From: Clostridiaceae bacterium
GTDB lineage: Bacteria > Bacillota > Clostridia > Lutisporales > Lutisporaceae
DNA: 6,841 bases
Direction of reading: 5' to 3'
Assembly (NCBI GenBank): GCA_003527145.1
Contig: DPSW01000487.1
Span: forward strand, 5,603-12,443
The notes beneath the pieces were generated by a model. It saw only the letters and a list, made by a program, of their open reading frames with translations. It made no database searches and had not been told where the DNA came from. Every line of letters starts with the position of its first letter. Within the stretch, counting starts at the first letter, position 1. This document shows positions 1 to 6,685 of this stretch, piece after piece. Position numbers and translations under genes: made by a program.

Positions 1-602
1 AGAGAGCCGTGAGCCTCATCAACCAAAAGCAGCTTTCCCTTATCGTGTACGATCCGGGCAATTTCCTCCAAGTCGGAACAAACCCCGTAGTATGTAGGAC
101 TGGTAACAAGAACCGCCTTAGCATCAGGATGCTGCTCCAGCGTTTTTTCAACTGTTTCAGGCTCGATCCCCATAGGTATCTCCATGTATGGATCTACCTC
201 GGGCATCATATATACAGGGTGAAGCTTTCCTAAAACGGCTGCGCTTACTGCAGACCTGTGGGCATTTCTGGGTATCAATATTTTATCTCCCGGCTTTGTA
301 GCCGCCATTATCATGGCATATATGCCTGAAGTGGTCCCATTTACAAGAAAAAAAGTACGATCTGCTCCAAAAGCCCCGGCTGCAAGATTTTGAGCCTCCG
401 CAATGGCCCCTTGAGGGCTGTGAAGGTTATCTACCCCAGGGACTTCAGTGGTATCCATCTCTATGATATTATCCATCAAATATTCTAAGCCCAGCCTTTG
501 AAAAATCCTGCCTCTCTTATGACCCGGCATATGAAAGGGCAGCGCTTTGGAAGCTGCATATCCTTTCAAGGATTTCAAAACGGGCATATCATCATAAATC
601 AT
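1..602 (-). CDS. Orn/Lys/Arg decarboxylase family protein, PLP-dependent (partial, 3' end outside window)
   Basis: An open frame of 200 codons runs from an ATG at 602 to the window edge. It encodes the N-terminal part of a fold-type I PLP enzyme of the Orn/Lys/Arg decarboxylase major-domain family, which makes polyamines or their precursors from basic amino acids in the cytoplasm. Visible motifs are PFHMPGHKRG at residues 22-31, the NGTTSG phosphate-binding loop at 88-93, the PRNAHRS block at 111-117 whose His is expected to stack on the PLP ring, TSPTYYGV at 167-174, and DEAHG at 195-199 whose Asp195 should contact the pyridine nitrogen. The Schiff-base lysine and the C-terminal domain lie beyond the window. 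The start is supported by AAAGGA at 610-615, seven bases before the ATG. The length and motifs fit the short Gram-positive group (YaaO/SpeA-like). Whether it acts on arginine, lysine or ornithine cannot be told from this part. Confidence 0.9.
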   Translation of the reverse strand, partial: MIYDDMPVLKSLKGYAASKALPFHMPGHKRGRIFQRLGLEYLMDNIIEMDTTEVPGVDNLHSPQGAIAEAQNLAAGAFGADRTFFLVNGTTSGIYAMIMAATKPGDKILIPRNAHRSAVSAAVLGKLHPVYMMPEVDPYMEIPMGIEPETVEKTLEQHPDAKAVLVTSPTYYGVCSDLEEIARIVHDKGKLLLVDEAHGS

Positions 603-609
603 AGTATTT

Positions 610-615
610 TCCTTT
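610..615 (-). promoter_or_regulatory. Ribosome binding site of the decarboxylase gene
   Basis: AAAGGA read on the minus strand, with a seven-base spacer to the ATG at 602. It fixes the start of the truncated decarboxylase gene. Confidence 0.7.
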
Positions 616-637
616 CAAGGTATCCCTCTGGGGTCTG

Positions 638-650
638 GGTTGCTGCAACC
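638..650. repeat. 13-base hyphenated palindrome GGTTGC-T-GCAACC
   Basis: Two perfect 6-bp arms surround a single central base in the leader of the decarboxylase gene. The palindrome directly abuts and shares its last base with the 10-bp repeat block at 650-689. The one-base centre makes a DNA-level protein site, or the end of a small repeat element, more plausible than an RNA hairpin. Its function is unknown. Confidence 0.4.
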
Positions 651-689
651 ACTAAAAGGCACTGAATTTCACGGAAAAACACGGAAATA
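650..689. repeat. Four tandem degenerate 10-bp units beginning CAC
   Basis: CAC starts at exactly 650, 660, 670 and 680, giving units CACTAAAAGG, CACTGAATTT, CACGGAAAAA and CACGGAAATA. The exact 10-base period over four units is seen directly. From memory, degenerate CAC-plus-GAA/AAG strings of this sort occur as scattered intergenic repeats in various bacterial genomes. That resemblance is not verified here. The block lies in the 5' leader of the decarboxylase gene, downstream of its candidate promoter. Confidence 0.55.
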
Positions 690-691
690 AA

Positions 692-720
692 GTTATACTA
701 ACATATCACAGCTTTATAAA
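692..720 (-). promoter_or_regulatory. Candidate sigma-A promoter for the decarboxylase gene
   Basis: On the minus strand the hexamers TTTATA (720-715, four of six matches to the -35 consensus) and TATAAC (697-692, five of six to -10) are separated by 17 bases. Transcription would begin near 685 and leave a leader of about 80 bases that includes the 10-bp repeat. A second, weaker pair, TTTATT-17-TATAAT, lies farther upstream at 840-812. Confidence 0.4.
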
Positions 721-723
721 GCT
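710..723. promoter_or_regulatory. 14-base perfect palindrome AGCTTTATAAAGCT, possible operator
   Basis: This is a perfect uninterrupted 14-bp palindrome that covers the candidate -35 hexamer of the decarboxylase promoter. Its position would suit a dimeric repressor. The binding protein is not identifiable, and AT-rich palindromes of this size can arise by chance. Confidence 0.3.
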
Positions 724-858
724 CACTTTGTAACTAGAATCTATAATCATATCCTTCAGTGATTCCCGTTCCCCCTAAGCTTAAAGTTTATAGTTCTGAG
801 TTCTTAGCTCTATTATACATATATATTCGTTCTTAATAAAGGATTTAATGGATATAAA

Positions 859-887
859 TTGATTATTTCACCTTTTTCGAATATAAT
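859..887 (+). promoter_or_regulatory. Sigma-A-type promoter for ytvI
   Basis: TTGATT at 859-864 and a consensus TATAAT at 882-887 are separated by exactly 17 bases, placing transcription start near 894 and giving a leader of about 65 bases. This is the best promoter match in the window. A vegetative-type promoter is somewhat unexpected for a protein of a family linked to sporulation; I found no clear sigma-E-type promoter in the same gap. Confidence 0.6.
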
Positions 888-905
888 TTGAATTAAGAAT
901 GCTGC

Positions 906-921
906 TGATTGCGCTCAATCA
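906..921. promoter_or_regulatory. Inverted repeat TGATTG-CGCT-CAATCA in the ytvI leader
   Basis: Perfect 6-bp arms at 906-911 and 916-921 flank a four-base centre, just downstream of the expected transcription start and upstream of the ribosome binding site. It could be an operator or a small leader hairpin. It is not a terminator, as no T-run follows. Confidence 0.3.
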
Positions 922-942
922 AATATGGCTATAATCATAACA

Positions 943-951
943 AGAGGTGAG
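943..951 (+). promoter_or_regulatory. Ribosome binding site of ytvI
   Basis: AGAGGTGAG lies eight bases upstream of the ATG at 960 and supports that start. Confidence 0.7.
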
Positions 952-959
952 ATCGTTAC

Positions 960-2042
960 ATGAAAAACGAAATAGATGAATATAAAAACTATATAATAAA
1001 AACCACAGCTATACTCTTAAAAATTGCTACATATGCCTTAATATTTCTGGCAACCGTCCTGAGCCTGAAATTGATTTTCCGCTATCTGTCCCCATTTATA
1101 TTCGCAATATTATTGTCCTTTTTGATCAAGCCTATAGCGAAATTCTTCCAGTCTATGAAAATCGGCAAAGGAGTTTCCATGGCTATATCAATAATACTTG
1201 TATACGGCGGCCTGGCCGCACTGCTTGCATTAGCCATAACAAGGGGTGTATCGGAGCTTGTAGATCTGACTTATAGACTTCCTGCTTATTCAAATGATGT
1301 GTATGATTTCTTTTCGAATTTGTCAAAGGAAGCCCAAAACCTATATTTTCAGCTTCCTAAAGAGGTCACTACCTATGCCACGGATATAGCAAAGAGCATT
1401 CTGGATAAATTGGGCATCTTGTTAAGCAGCACGGCTAAATCCGCTGTGAATACACTTTATAAATTGCCGGGGTTCGCAATATTATTCCTGATCACCACAG
1501 TTGCAACCTTCTTTTTTGCCAAGGATTCAGAGAAAATCGGAGACTTCTTATTAAGACAATTCACTCCTGCATGGAAGGAGAAATTGTTCAACTTCAAAAA
1601 AAATCTGCTCAATGCCCTCATAGGATTTTTGAAGGCCCAATTGATACTTCTCACCATAACCTTTACGGAATCATTGATAGGGCTTAATATCATAGGCATA
1701 AAATATGCCTTTATCATATCCGTATTCGTAGCATTGGTTGATATACTTCCTATTTTAGGAACCGGAAGCGTTTATGTGCCTTGGGGGATAATATCTATCA
1801 TAGCCGGGAAATATAAATTGGGCATATCCCTTCTCGTATTATATGGCATAATTGTTACAATAAGATATATGATAGAGCCAAAGATCGTAGGGCAGCAGTT
1901 GGGCATTCATCCGCTTATTTCTCTCATATCTATGTATATAGGCATCAAAGTTATGGGAGCCGGCGGAGTAATAATTGGCCCTACAGTGGCAGTAACTATT
2001 AAAGCTTCCCAAAATGCAGGCATTTTGCCCAGGTTTAAATAG
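960..2042 (+). CDS. ytvI: Sporulation integral membrane protein YtvI (AI-2E family transporter-like)
   Basis: This encodes a 360-residue multi-pass membrane protein of the AI-2E/PerM family and most resembles the YtvI subgroup, which is associated with endospore formation in Bacilli and Clostridia. Hydrophobic segments are visible at about residues 12-36, 42-60, 72-93, 170-187, 221-240, 247-264, 268-283, 286-302 and 317-346. A long amphipathic, non-membrane stretch (about 95-168) sits between the third and fourth segments, as is typical of the family. Family signatures are DILPILGTGSVYVPW (261-275), EPKIVG (306-311), HPLISLISMYIG (317-328) and the GGVIIGP turn (335-341). The transported substrate and exact role of YtvI are not established. 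The gene is a single unit with its own promoter, and its TAG stop touches the terminator stem. It supports a spore-forming host. Family assignment is secure; the YtvI subgroup call is strong but made by eye. Confidence 0.88.
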   Translation: MKNEIDEYKNYIIKTTAILLKIATYALIFLATVLSLKLIFRYLSPFIFAILLSFLIKPIAKFFQSMKIGKGVSMAISIILVYGGLAALLALAITRGVSELVDLTYRLPAYSNDVYDFFSNLSKEAQNLYFQLPKEVTTYATDIAKSILDKLGILLSSTAKSAVNTLYKLPGFAILFLITTVATFFFAKDSEKIGDFLLRQFTPAWKEKLFNFKKNLLNALIGFLKAQLILLTITFTESLIGLNIIGIKYAFIISVFVALVDILPILGTGSVYVPWGIISIIAGKYKLGISLLVLYGIIVTIRYMIEPKIVGQQLGIHPLISLISMYIGIKVMGAGGVIIGPTVAVTIKASQNAGILPRFK

Positions 2043-2079
2043 AAGAAACCCCGGATAGGATTAAATCCGGGGTTTCTTC
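2042..2079. terminator. Bidirectional Rho-independent terminator between ytvI and dctM
   Basis: A perfect 15-bp stem (2042-2056 with 2065-2079) with an eight-base loop lies between convergent genes. It has a CCCCGG/CCGGGG core, and the outer stem is GAAGAAA on the left and TTTCTTC on the right, so each strand reads a GC-rich stem followed by a T-rich tail. It starts at the last base of the ytvI stop codon and ends 25 bases from the dctM stop, so it probably ends both transcripts. Confidence 0.88.
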
Positions 2080-2104
2080 ATATTGTATTCCATATTGATT
2101 CTTG

Positions 2105-3367
2105 CTATAATAGCAGTCCTGGGATAAACAGCGGCAAATAGACATAAACAAGAAACATAGCAATCAAGCCAAACAAATATGGCCATACTGCCTTGGCTAT
2201 CCGCTCAATAGGCATGCCTGTAATGCTGGAGCCAACAAACAAATTGATTGCTACTGGCGGAGTGATCATGCCTATAGAGATGCCCACGGTGAATATGATC
2301 CCAAAATGTACTAAATTGATCCCAAGGGCACGCACTAACGGCAAGAACACCGGTGTCAGCAAGATAACTGCAGATGATGTCTCCATAAAAACGCCTGCTA
2401 TTAATATAATAACAGCAATCAATAATAAAATAACGTATTTGCTGCTGGATACGGATAGTATTCCTTGTGCTACGGCTTCTGGTATCTTCCAGTTGGCAAG
2501 AACCCATCCAAACACTCCGCTGCACGCTATGATAATCATAATAATAGCTGAGGTCTTTGCACTTCCCAACATGATCTTTCCCAGCTCTTTCAAAGTGAGG
2601 TCACGGTATATGAACATCGAAACCGCCATGGAATATACCACCGCTACTGCTGCCGCCTCTGAGGGCGTGAAATAGCCTGAAAATATACCGCCGAGAATAA
2701 TCAAGGGCATCAGCAAACCCCAGATAGATTGTTTAAAAGTTACCAGCACGTTTCTCCAGGAAAATGCTGTACTCAAGGGATAATTATATTTATATGCCTG
2801 GAGAAGGGAAATGGCGATTAAGATGCCTCCCATCATAACTCCCGGCAAAAAGCCATTTTTAAAGAGCTGTGTCACGCTTTGGTCTGCAATAACCGCATAT
2901 AACACCATAGGCACCGAAGGAGGAATGACTACGCCAATACAGCCTGCAGAAGCAATAAGCGCAGTAGATGAATCCTCCTTGTATCCTCTATTTTTGAGCT
3001 CAGGTATGAGTGTAGCACCCACAGCAGCTGTTGTTGCAGCACCGGAGCCTGAAATAGCCGCAAAAAACATACCGGCTATAATAGAAACCACAGATAGCCC
3101 GCCCCTTATTCTGCCGGTAAGGGACTCGGCGAAGGTAACCAGTTTTCGTGACATGGTCCCGCGTGCAAGCAAATCACCTGCGAGTATAAAAAAAGGTACT
3201 GCGGTAAGCGGGAAGGAGTCAGTGGCGGCAAATAAGCGCTGCACTACTATAAGAAGCCTTACATCTCCCTTAACGAGTACCGCGATAGCTGCGATGGCTA
3301 TGGCAAAAGCAATGGGTATGCCTATCAAAAGTCCGATTATGAAAACAGAAAATAGCAATGCAGTCAT
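2105..3367 (-). CDS. dctM: TRAP transporter large permease subunit DctM
   Basis: This 420-residue protein is the large membrane subunit of a tripartite ATP-independent periplasmic (TRAP) transporter; it forms the transport path and couples solute uptake to cation flow. The length is normal for the family (about 425). It is hydrophobic throughout, with DctM signatures PFFILAGDLLARG (58-70), SGSGAATTAAVGATLIPE (106-123), GVVIPPSVPMVLY (145-157), GYFTPSEAAAVAVVY (231-245) and MITPPVAINLFV (368-379). The paired SGSGA and PP motifs lie in the elevator-type transport core. The start is the ATG of an ATGA overlap with the dctQ stop, with AAGGAGG at 3378-3384 ten bases upstream, so translation of the two membrane subunits is probably coupled. 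It is the last gene of dctPQM and is followed by the terminator at 2042-2079. The substrate cannot be read from this subunit. Confidence 0.95.
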   Translation of the reverse strand: MTALLFSVFIIGLLIGIPIAFAIAIAAIAVLVKGDVRLLIVVQRLFAATDSFPLTAVPFFILAGDLLARGTMSRKLVTFAESLTGRIRGGLSVVSIIAGMFFAAISGSGAATTAAVGATLIPELKNRGYKEDSSTALIASAGCIGVVIPPSVPMVLYAVIADQSVTQLFKNGFLPGVMMGGILIAISLLQAYKYNYPLSTAFSWRNVLVTFKQSIWGLLMPLIILGGIFSGYFTPSEAAAVAVVYSMAVSMFIYRDLTLKELGKIMLGSAKTSAIIMIIIACSGVFGWVLANWKIPEAVAQGILSVSSSKYVILLLIAVIILIAGVFMETSSAVILLTPVFLPLVRALGINLVHFGIIFTVGISIGMITPPVAINLFVGSSITGMPIERIAKAVWPYLFGLIAMFLVYVYLPLFIPGLLL

Positions 3368-3858
3368 TCCCCCGCCGCCTCCTTTTTAACAAATATCTGG
3401 ATTATTGCATTAAATGCATGCAGCAGCATCACACCACATCCAAGAGGTATGGCCATGTACATCAGGCTCATAGGAATACGCAGTGCTGCAGAAAGCTGGG
3501 TGCCTTGCTTGTCCATATATTTGAAACCATAGTATACAGCAATTGCAAATAACGCTCCGCACAATAGATGTACCAAAATCTGTGCACCCTTTTGCAGCTT
3601 CTGCGGTAACTTCTCTTGTGCAAATGTCACTGAAATATGCCCTCCTTTTTTATATACACAGCCCGCACCAATAAAGGTTGACCATACTAAAAGATAACGT
3701 GTAACCTCCTCACTCCATGAAAGGGCAGTGAAGAACACACGGCATATGATTTGCAGGGATGTAGTCAGCACCATTCCGGCCAGCATTGCTACCAAAATGA
3801 CGCTGCATATCTTATCGAGCAAATCGCTCACTTTATTTATTGCTCTTGCAACCGCCAT
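3364..3858 (-). CDS. dctQ: TRAP transporter small permease subunit DctQ
   Basis: This is the small membrane subunit that packs against DctM and helps dock the solute receptor. From the ATG at 3858 it has 164 residues, with four hydrophobic segments at about 18-40, 55-75, 92-113 and 129-155. The DctQ signature is clear: QIICRVF (36-42), LSWSEEVTRYLLVW (46-59) and KGGHI (71-75). A GTG at 3867 would add three residues, but the purine run AAAGGGGGG (3875-3867) ends on that GTG, whereas it lies eight bases before the ATG; the ATG is therefore preferred. The gene begins 25 bases after dctP ends and overlaps dctM by four bases (ATGA). The subunit is separate, not fused to DctM as in some TRAP systems. 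Confidence 0.93.
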   Translation of the reverse strand: MAVARAINKVSDLLDKICSVILVAMLAGMVLTTSLQIICRVFFTALSWSEEVTRYLLVWSTFIGAGCVYKKGGHISVTFAQEKLPQKLQKGAQILVHLLCGALFAIAVYYGFKYMDKQGTQLSAALRIPMSLMYMAIPLGCGVMLLHAFNAIIQIFVKKEAAGE

Positions 3859-3866
3859 AGAATGCA

Positions 3867-3875
3867 CCCCCCTTT
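3867..3875 (-). promoter_or_regulatory. Ribosome binding site that decides the dctQ start
   Basis: AAAGGGGGG on the minus strand is eight bases before the ATG at 3858 and overlaps the first base of the alternative GTG at 3867. The GTG therefore lacks usable spacing. Confidence 0.6.
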
Positions 3876-3883
3876 ATTGCTAT

Positions 3884-4927
3884 CTATTTAAGAGCCGCCC
3901 CGATCCTTGAAAGATATTCGCTATACTGAGGATATCTTTCATATACTTTAGCAACTGCTGCTTTGAAGCTTTCCAGATCCGGTTCCTTGATTATTGTCAT
4001 CCCGTTTTGTTCCAGTTCAGCCATTTGCTTTTCTTCATTCTGTGCAACCCATTCACGCTCATATTCTGCAGCCTCTTGAGCCGAATCTGCGAATATTTTC
4101 TGTACATCTCCAGGCAAGCTGTTGAATTTGTCAAGGCTCATGGTGATCAGTGCAGCCGCATAAGCATGGCGAGTCATAGTAACATATTTCTGCGATTCCC
4201 AAAGCTTGAAGGCATGAATTACATTAACAGGGTTTTCCTGTCCTTGAATAGTCTTTTGCTGTAAAGCGGTAAGTGCTTCAGTCCATGCCATAGGCACAGT
4301 GTTTACTCCTAATGCTCCAAAAGTAGCTATGTAAACCTCATTTTCCATGACTCGAATCTTTAAATCCTTGATATCGGCTGCTTTTTCTACAGTGCGAACA
4401 CTGTTGGTGAGATTGCGGAAACCCCTCTCTGCATAGGCAAGCCCCTTGAGCTGTGCAGCTTCTAATTTAGCAAGCAACTCCTTGCCTATCTCGCCATCAA
4501 GGACTTTGTATACATCCTCATTGCTGCTGAACAGGAAAGGCATGTCCAAAACACCCATTTCAGGTGCAAAGTTAACAAAAGGCCCGCTTGTTATTATCCC
4601 CATGTCAAGAGTGCCCATCTGCATGCCCTCTAACATGGTTCGCTCGTCTCCCAGAGCAGCGTTGGGATAGATTTCGATTTTATAAGCATTATTAGTGCGT
4701 TGTGCCACCAGCTCTGCAAACTTTTCAGCAGCGATCTGGAAGCTGTCTTGTTCGTTGACAGTAGTACCTAATTTGATGACAACTGATTTGCCAGGAGCCT
4801 CAGCAGCAGGTGTTTCTGAGGCAGGTGCTCCTCCTGAAGATGGTGCTGCTTTCTGCGCACAGGAAGCAAGACCAAATACCATGATTAAAGTCAATAGTAC
4901 AGCCATTATACGTTGCATTTTTTTCAT
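3884..4927 (-). CDS. dctP: TRAP transporter solute-binding lipoprotein DctP
   Basis: This 347-residue extracytoplasmic receptor captures the solute and delivers it to DctQM. It starts with a charged end and hydrophobic core, then the lipobox LASC with Cys23, so it should be cut there and lipid-anchored to the membrane, as expected in a Gram-positive cell. A flexible Ala/Pro/Ser linker (24-47) precedes the DctP-family domain (about 48-345). Family landmarks are RGFRNLTNSV (168-177), the LKIRV block (189-193) with Arg192, the expected carboxylate-clamping arginine, ALGVNTVPMAW (205-215) and QGQENP (228-233). The last is usually DGQENP, so Asp is replaced by Gln228. The ligand is probably an organic acid, but its identity is unknown. 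The ATG at 4927 has AAGGGGG (4942-4936) eight bases upstream. It is the first gene of dctPQM and follows ilvD by 87 bases. Confidence 0.95.
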   Translation of the reverse strand: MKKMQRIMAVLLTLIMVFGLASCAQKAAPSSGGAPASETPAAEAPGKSVVIKLGTTVNEQDSFQIAAEKFAELVAQRTNNAYKIEIYPNAALGDERTMLEGMQMGTLDMGIITSGPFVNFAPEMGVLDMPFLFSSNEDVYKVLDGEIGKELLAKLEAAQLKGLAYAERGFRNLTNSVRTVEKAADIKDLKIRVMENEVYIATFGALGVNTVPMAWTEALTALQQKTIQGQENPVNVIHAFKLWESQKYVTMTRHAYAAALITMSLDKFNSLPGDVQKIFADSAQEAAEYEREWVAQNEEKQMAELEQNGMTIIKEPDLESFKAAVAKVYERYPQYSEYLSRIGAALK

Positions 4928-4935
4928 ATTCTTAG

Positions 4936-4942
4936 CCCCCTT
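4936..4942 (-). promoter_or_regulatory. Ribosome binding site of dctP
   Basis: AAGGGGG on the minus strand with an eight-base spacer to the ATG at 4927. Confidence 0.65.
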
Positions 4943-4961
4943 AATTTTTTTATATTCTGCC

Positions 4962-4980
4962 TCGCTATTGTATATAGCGA
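4962..4980. promoter_or_regulatory. Inverted repeat TCGCTAT-5-ATAGCGA over the dctP promoter, possible operator
   Basis: Perfect 7-bp arms at 4962-4968 and 4974-4980 surround a five-base centre that overlaps the candidate -10 hexamer. The 19-base span suits a dimeric regulator, which would block transcription here. As RNA it could form a modest hairpin, but neither strand has a proper T-run after it, so a terminator is unlikely. The cognate regulator is not in the window. Confidence 0.4.
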
Positions 4981-4995
4981 AGGAATAGAATTCAA
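4967..4995 (-). promoter_or_regulatory. Candidate sigma-A promoter for dctPQM
   Basis: In the 87-base gap after ilvD, the minus strand shows TTGAAT (4995-4990, four of six) and TACAAT (4972-4967, five of six) separated by 17 bases. Transcription would start near 4960 with a short leader that carries the dctP ribosome binding site. No clear ilvD terminator lies in the gap, so read-through from ilvD remains possible. Confidence 0.45.
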
Positions 4996-5014
4996 AACAG
5001 CAATATACTTTCGT

Positions 5015-6676
5015 CTATTCTCCAAATATTGCTCCGGTGTTAGCAGAGGTAACCATTTTGCGGTAACGCTTGAGATACCCGTTCGGTACAGGTTTTTCCA
5101 AAGGTACAAACTTGGCTTTTCTGGCAGCTATGGTTTTTTCATCTACTAAGAGCTCCAATTTATTGTTGGGAATGTCGATACTGATGGTATCTCCTTCTTC
5201 TATAATACCGATCAAACCTCCGGCAGCAGCTTCAGGTGATATATGGCCTATTGCTGCCCCTCTGGATGCACCGGAAAATCTCCCGTCAGTAATCAGTGCT
5301 ACGGTATTGTCCAGGCCCATGCCTGCGATAACCGATGTCGGCGTAAGCATTTCCCGCATGCCGGGACCCCCTTTAGGCCCCTCGTAGCGTACTACAACTA
5401 CATCTCCCGCTGCCACTTTGCCTGCCATAAGAGCCTCTACGCACTCTTCTTCGCTATTATAGACTTTGGCAGGGCCGCTATGGACCATCATCTCCGGCAG
5501 TACGGCGCCTTTTTTTACTACTGCACCGTCTAAGGCCAGGTTGCCCCAAAGAATCGCAAGCCCGCCATCAGGCGAATATGCATTTTCACGGCTTCTTATA
5601 ATACTATGATCCTTAACAAATGCATCTTTAATATTTTCACCAACTGTCTTGCCGGTCACAGTCATGCAATCGGTATGTATCAGGCCGTATTTGTCCAGCT
5701 CCTTCAACACAGCAGGAAGGCCGCCTGCCTGCCATAGATCTACTAAACAATCGGAGCCTGCAGGGCTTAGCTTAACTAATTGAGGTGTTGCCTTGCTTAT
5801 GCTGTTTATATCTTCCAGGTTGACTTTGATACCGGCCGAATGTGCAATAGCAGGAAGATGAAGCACCGTATTGGATGAGCAGCCTAATGCCATATCTGCC
5901 GTAAGGGCATTATGCAATGCATCAGGCGTTATAATATCCCTGGGAAGAATATTCTTTCCCAGCAGTTCCATCACCCTCATGCCCGCTTCCTTAGCAAGCC
6001 GTATGCGGGAAGCGTGGACAGCGGGAACAGTTCCGTTGCCGGGCAAGCCCATTCCGATTACCTCTGTCATACAATTCATTGAATTGGCTGTGAACATTCC
6101 TGCGCATGAGCCGCAGCCCGGACATGAATACTCTTCTATCTCAGCCGCATCCTCCGCAGTCATCTTATTTGCACCCACTGAACCTACCGCCTCAAATGCG
6201 CTTGTAACCGTAAGCTTTTTGTTGTTACTATAACCGGGCATCATTGGACCTCCGCTGACAAATATGCTGGGTATGTTTAATCTTAATGCAGCCATCAGCA
6301 TCCCGGGCACAATTTTGTCACAGTTAGGAACGAATACCAAAGCATCAAAGGGATGTGCCATTGCCATTATTTCTATAGAATCCGCAATATGTTCCCGGCT
6401 GATCAGTGAATATTTCATCCCTTCATGTCCCATTGCAATTCCGTCACATACCCCAATTGCAGGAAATTGGAAAGGTGTTCCCCCTGCCATACGCACTCCG
6501 GCTTTAACTGCTTCCACAATGCTGTCCAGGTGGAGATGCCCCGGGATAATATCATTCTGGGCATTTACAATACCGATCATAGGCTGTCGTATTTCTTTGT
6601 CCGTCAATCCTAAAGCCTTGAACAGCGCCCTGTGTGGAATTCTCGTCACACCTGCCTTCATTTGGTCACTTCTCAT
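5015..6676 (-). CDS. ilvD: Dihydroxy-acid dehydratase
   Basis: This cytoplasmic iron-sulfur enzyme dehydrates 2,3-dihydroxy-isovalerate and 2,3-dihydroxy-3-methylvalerate to the 2-oxo acids leading to valine, leucine and isoleucine. From the ATG at 6676 it has 553 residues, the usual length. Landmarks are [11 protein letters not shown] (116-126), with cluster ligand Cys119 and the metal-binding lysine Lys121, [20 protein letters not shown] (181-200) with further cysteines, [14 protein letters not shown] (431-444), and TDGRFSGAS (463-471), whose Ser468 matches the proposed catalytic base. The early cluster Cys of the plant/mycobacterial [2Fe-2S] group (PCN-type motif) is PGH here, so this belongs with the E. 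coli/clostridial branch, thought to carry an oxygen-sensitive [4Fe-4S] cluster. The frame is open to a TTG at 6703, but GGAGG at 6686-6690, nine bases before the ATG, fixes the start. IlvD/Edd sugar-acid dehydratases are a less likely alternative. dctPQM follows on the same strand. Confidence 0.94.
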   Translation of the reverse strand: MRSDQMKAGVTRIPHRALFKALGLTDKEIRQPMIGIVNAQNDIIPGHLHLDSIVEAVKAGVRMAGGTPFQFPAIGVCDGIAMGHEGMKYSLISREHIADSIEIMAMAHPFDALVFVPNCDKIVPGMLMAALRLNIPSIFVSGGPMMPGYSNNKKLTVTSAFEAVGSVGANKMTAEDAAEIEEYSCPGCGSCAGMFTANSMNCMTEVIGMGLPGNGTVPAVHASRIRLAKEAGMRVMELLGKNILPRDIITPDALHNALTADMALGCSSNTVLHLPAIAHSAGIKVNLEDINSISKATPQLVKLSPAGSDCLVDLWQAGGLPAVLKELDKYGLIHTDCMTVTGKTVGENIKDAFVKDHSIIRSRENAYSPDGGLAILWGNLALDGAVVKKGAVLPEMMVHSGPAKVYNSEEECVEALMAGKVAAGDVVVVRYEGPKGGPGMREMLTPTSVIAGMGLDNTVALITDGRFSGASRGAAIGHISPEAAAGGLIGIIEEGDTISIDIPNNKLELLVDEKTIAARKAKFVPLEKPVPNGYLKRYRKMVTSANTGAIFGE

Positions 6677-6685
6677 ATTCTCTTT

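Larger units (their letters stand above)
603..959. other. Divergent intergenic region between the decarboxylase gene and ytvI
   Basis: These 357 bases contain no convincing gene. They hold the ribosome binding site, leader repeat and candidate promoter of the decarboxylase gene on the left, and the strong promoter, leader dyad and ribosome binding site of ytvI on the right. The middle, about 724-858, is AT-rich with no clear structure. An 11-base direct repeat CTATAATCATA occurs at 741-751 and 929-939; each copy contains a TATAAT but neither has a good -35 partner. Confidence 0.6.

Noticed and set aside
9..233. 74-codon plus-strand open frame at the left edge
   Set aside because: It lies opposite the decarboxylase reading frame, which carries multiple family motifs. 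It has no ribosome binding site or recognisable content.
741..939. 11-base direct repeat CTATAATCATA (741-751 and 929-939) as element ends or paired promoters
   Set aside because: Short and AT-rich, with no inverted ends between the copies and no -35 partner for either TATAAT. Chance is a sufficient explanation.
2193..2675. 160-codon open frame on the plus strand opposite dctM
   Set aside because: It is entirely antisense to a well-supported dctM, shows no recognisable domain, and its composition follows from the opposite-strand codons. The same holds for the plus-strand frame at 2811-3389.
4962..4980. Hairpin after ilvD considered as a Rho-independent terminator
   Set aside because: The stem is only 7 bp and on the ilvD strand is followed by an A-rich rather than T-rich stretch. 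Its overlap with a promoter-like sequence favours an operator reading.
5871..6233. Plus-strand open frames opposite ilvD (also 5070-5387, 5243-5533 and 6264-6707)
   Set aside because: All are shadows of the conserved ilvD gene, without ribosome binding sites or family resemblance.
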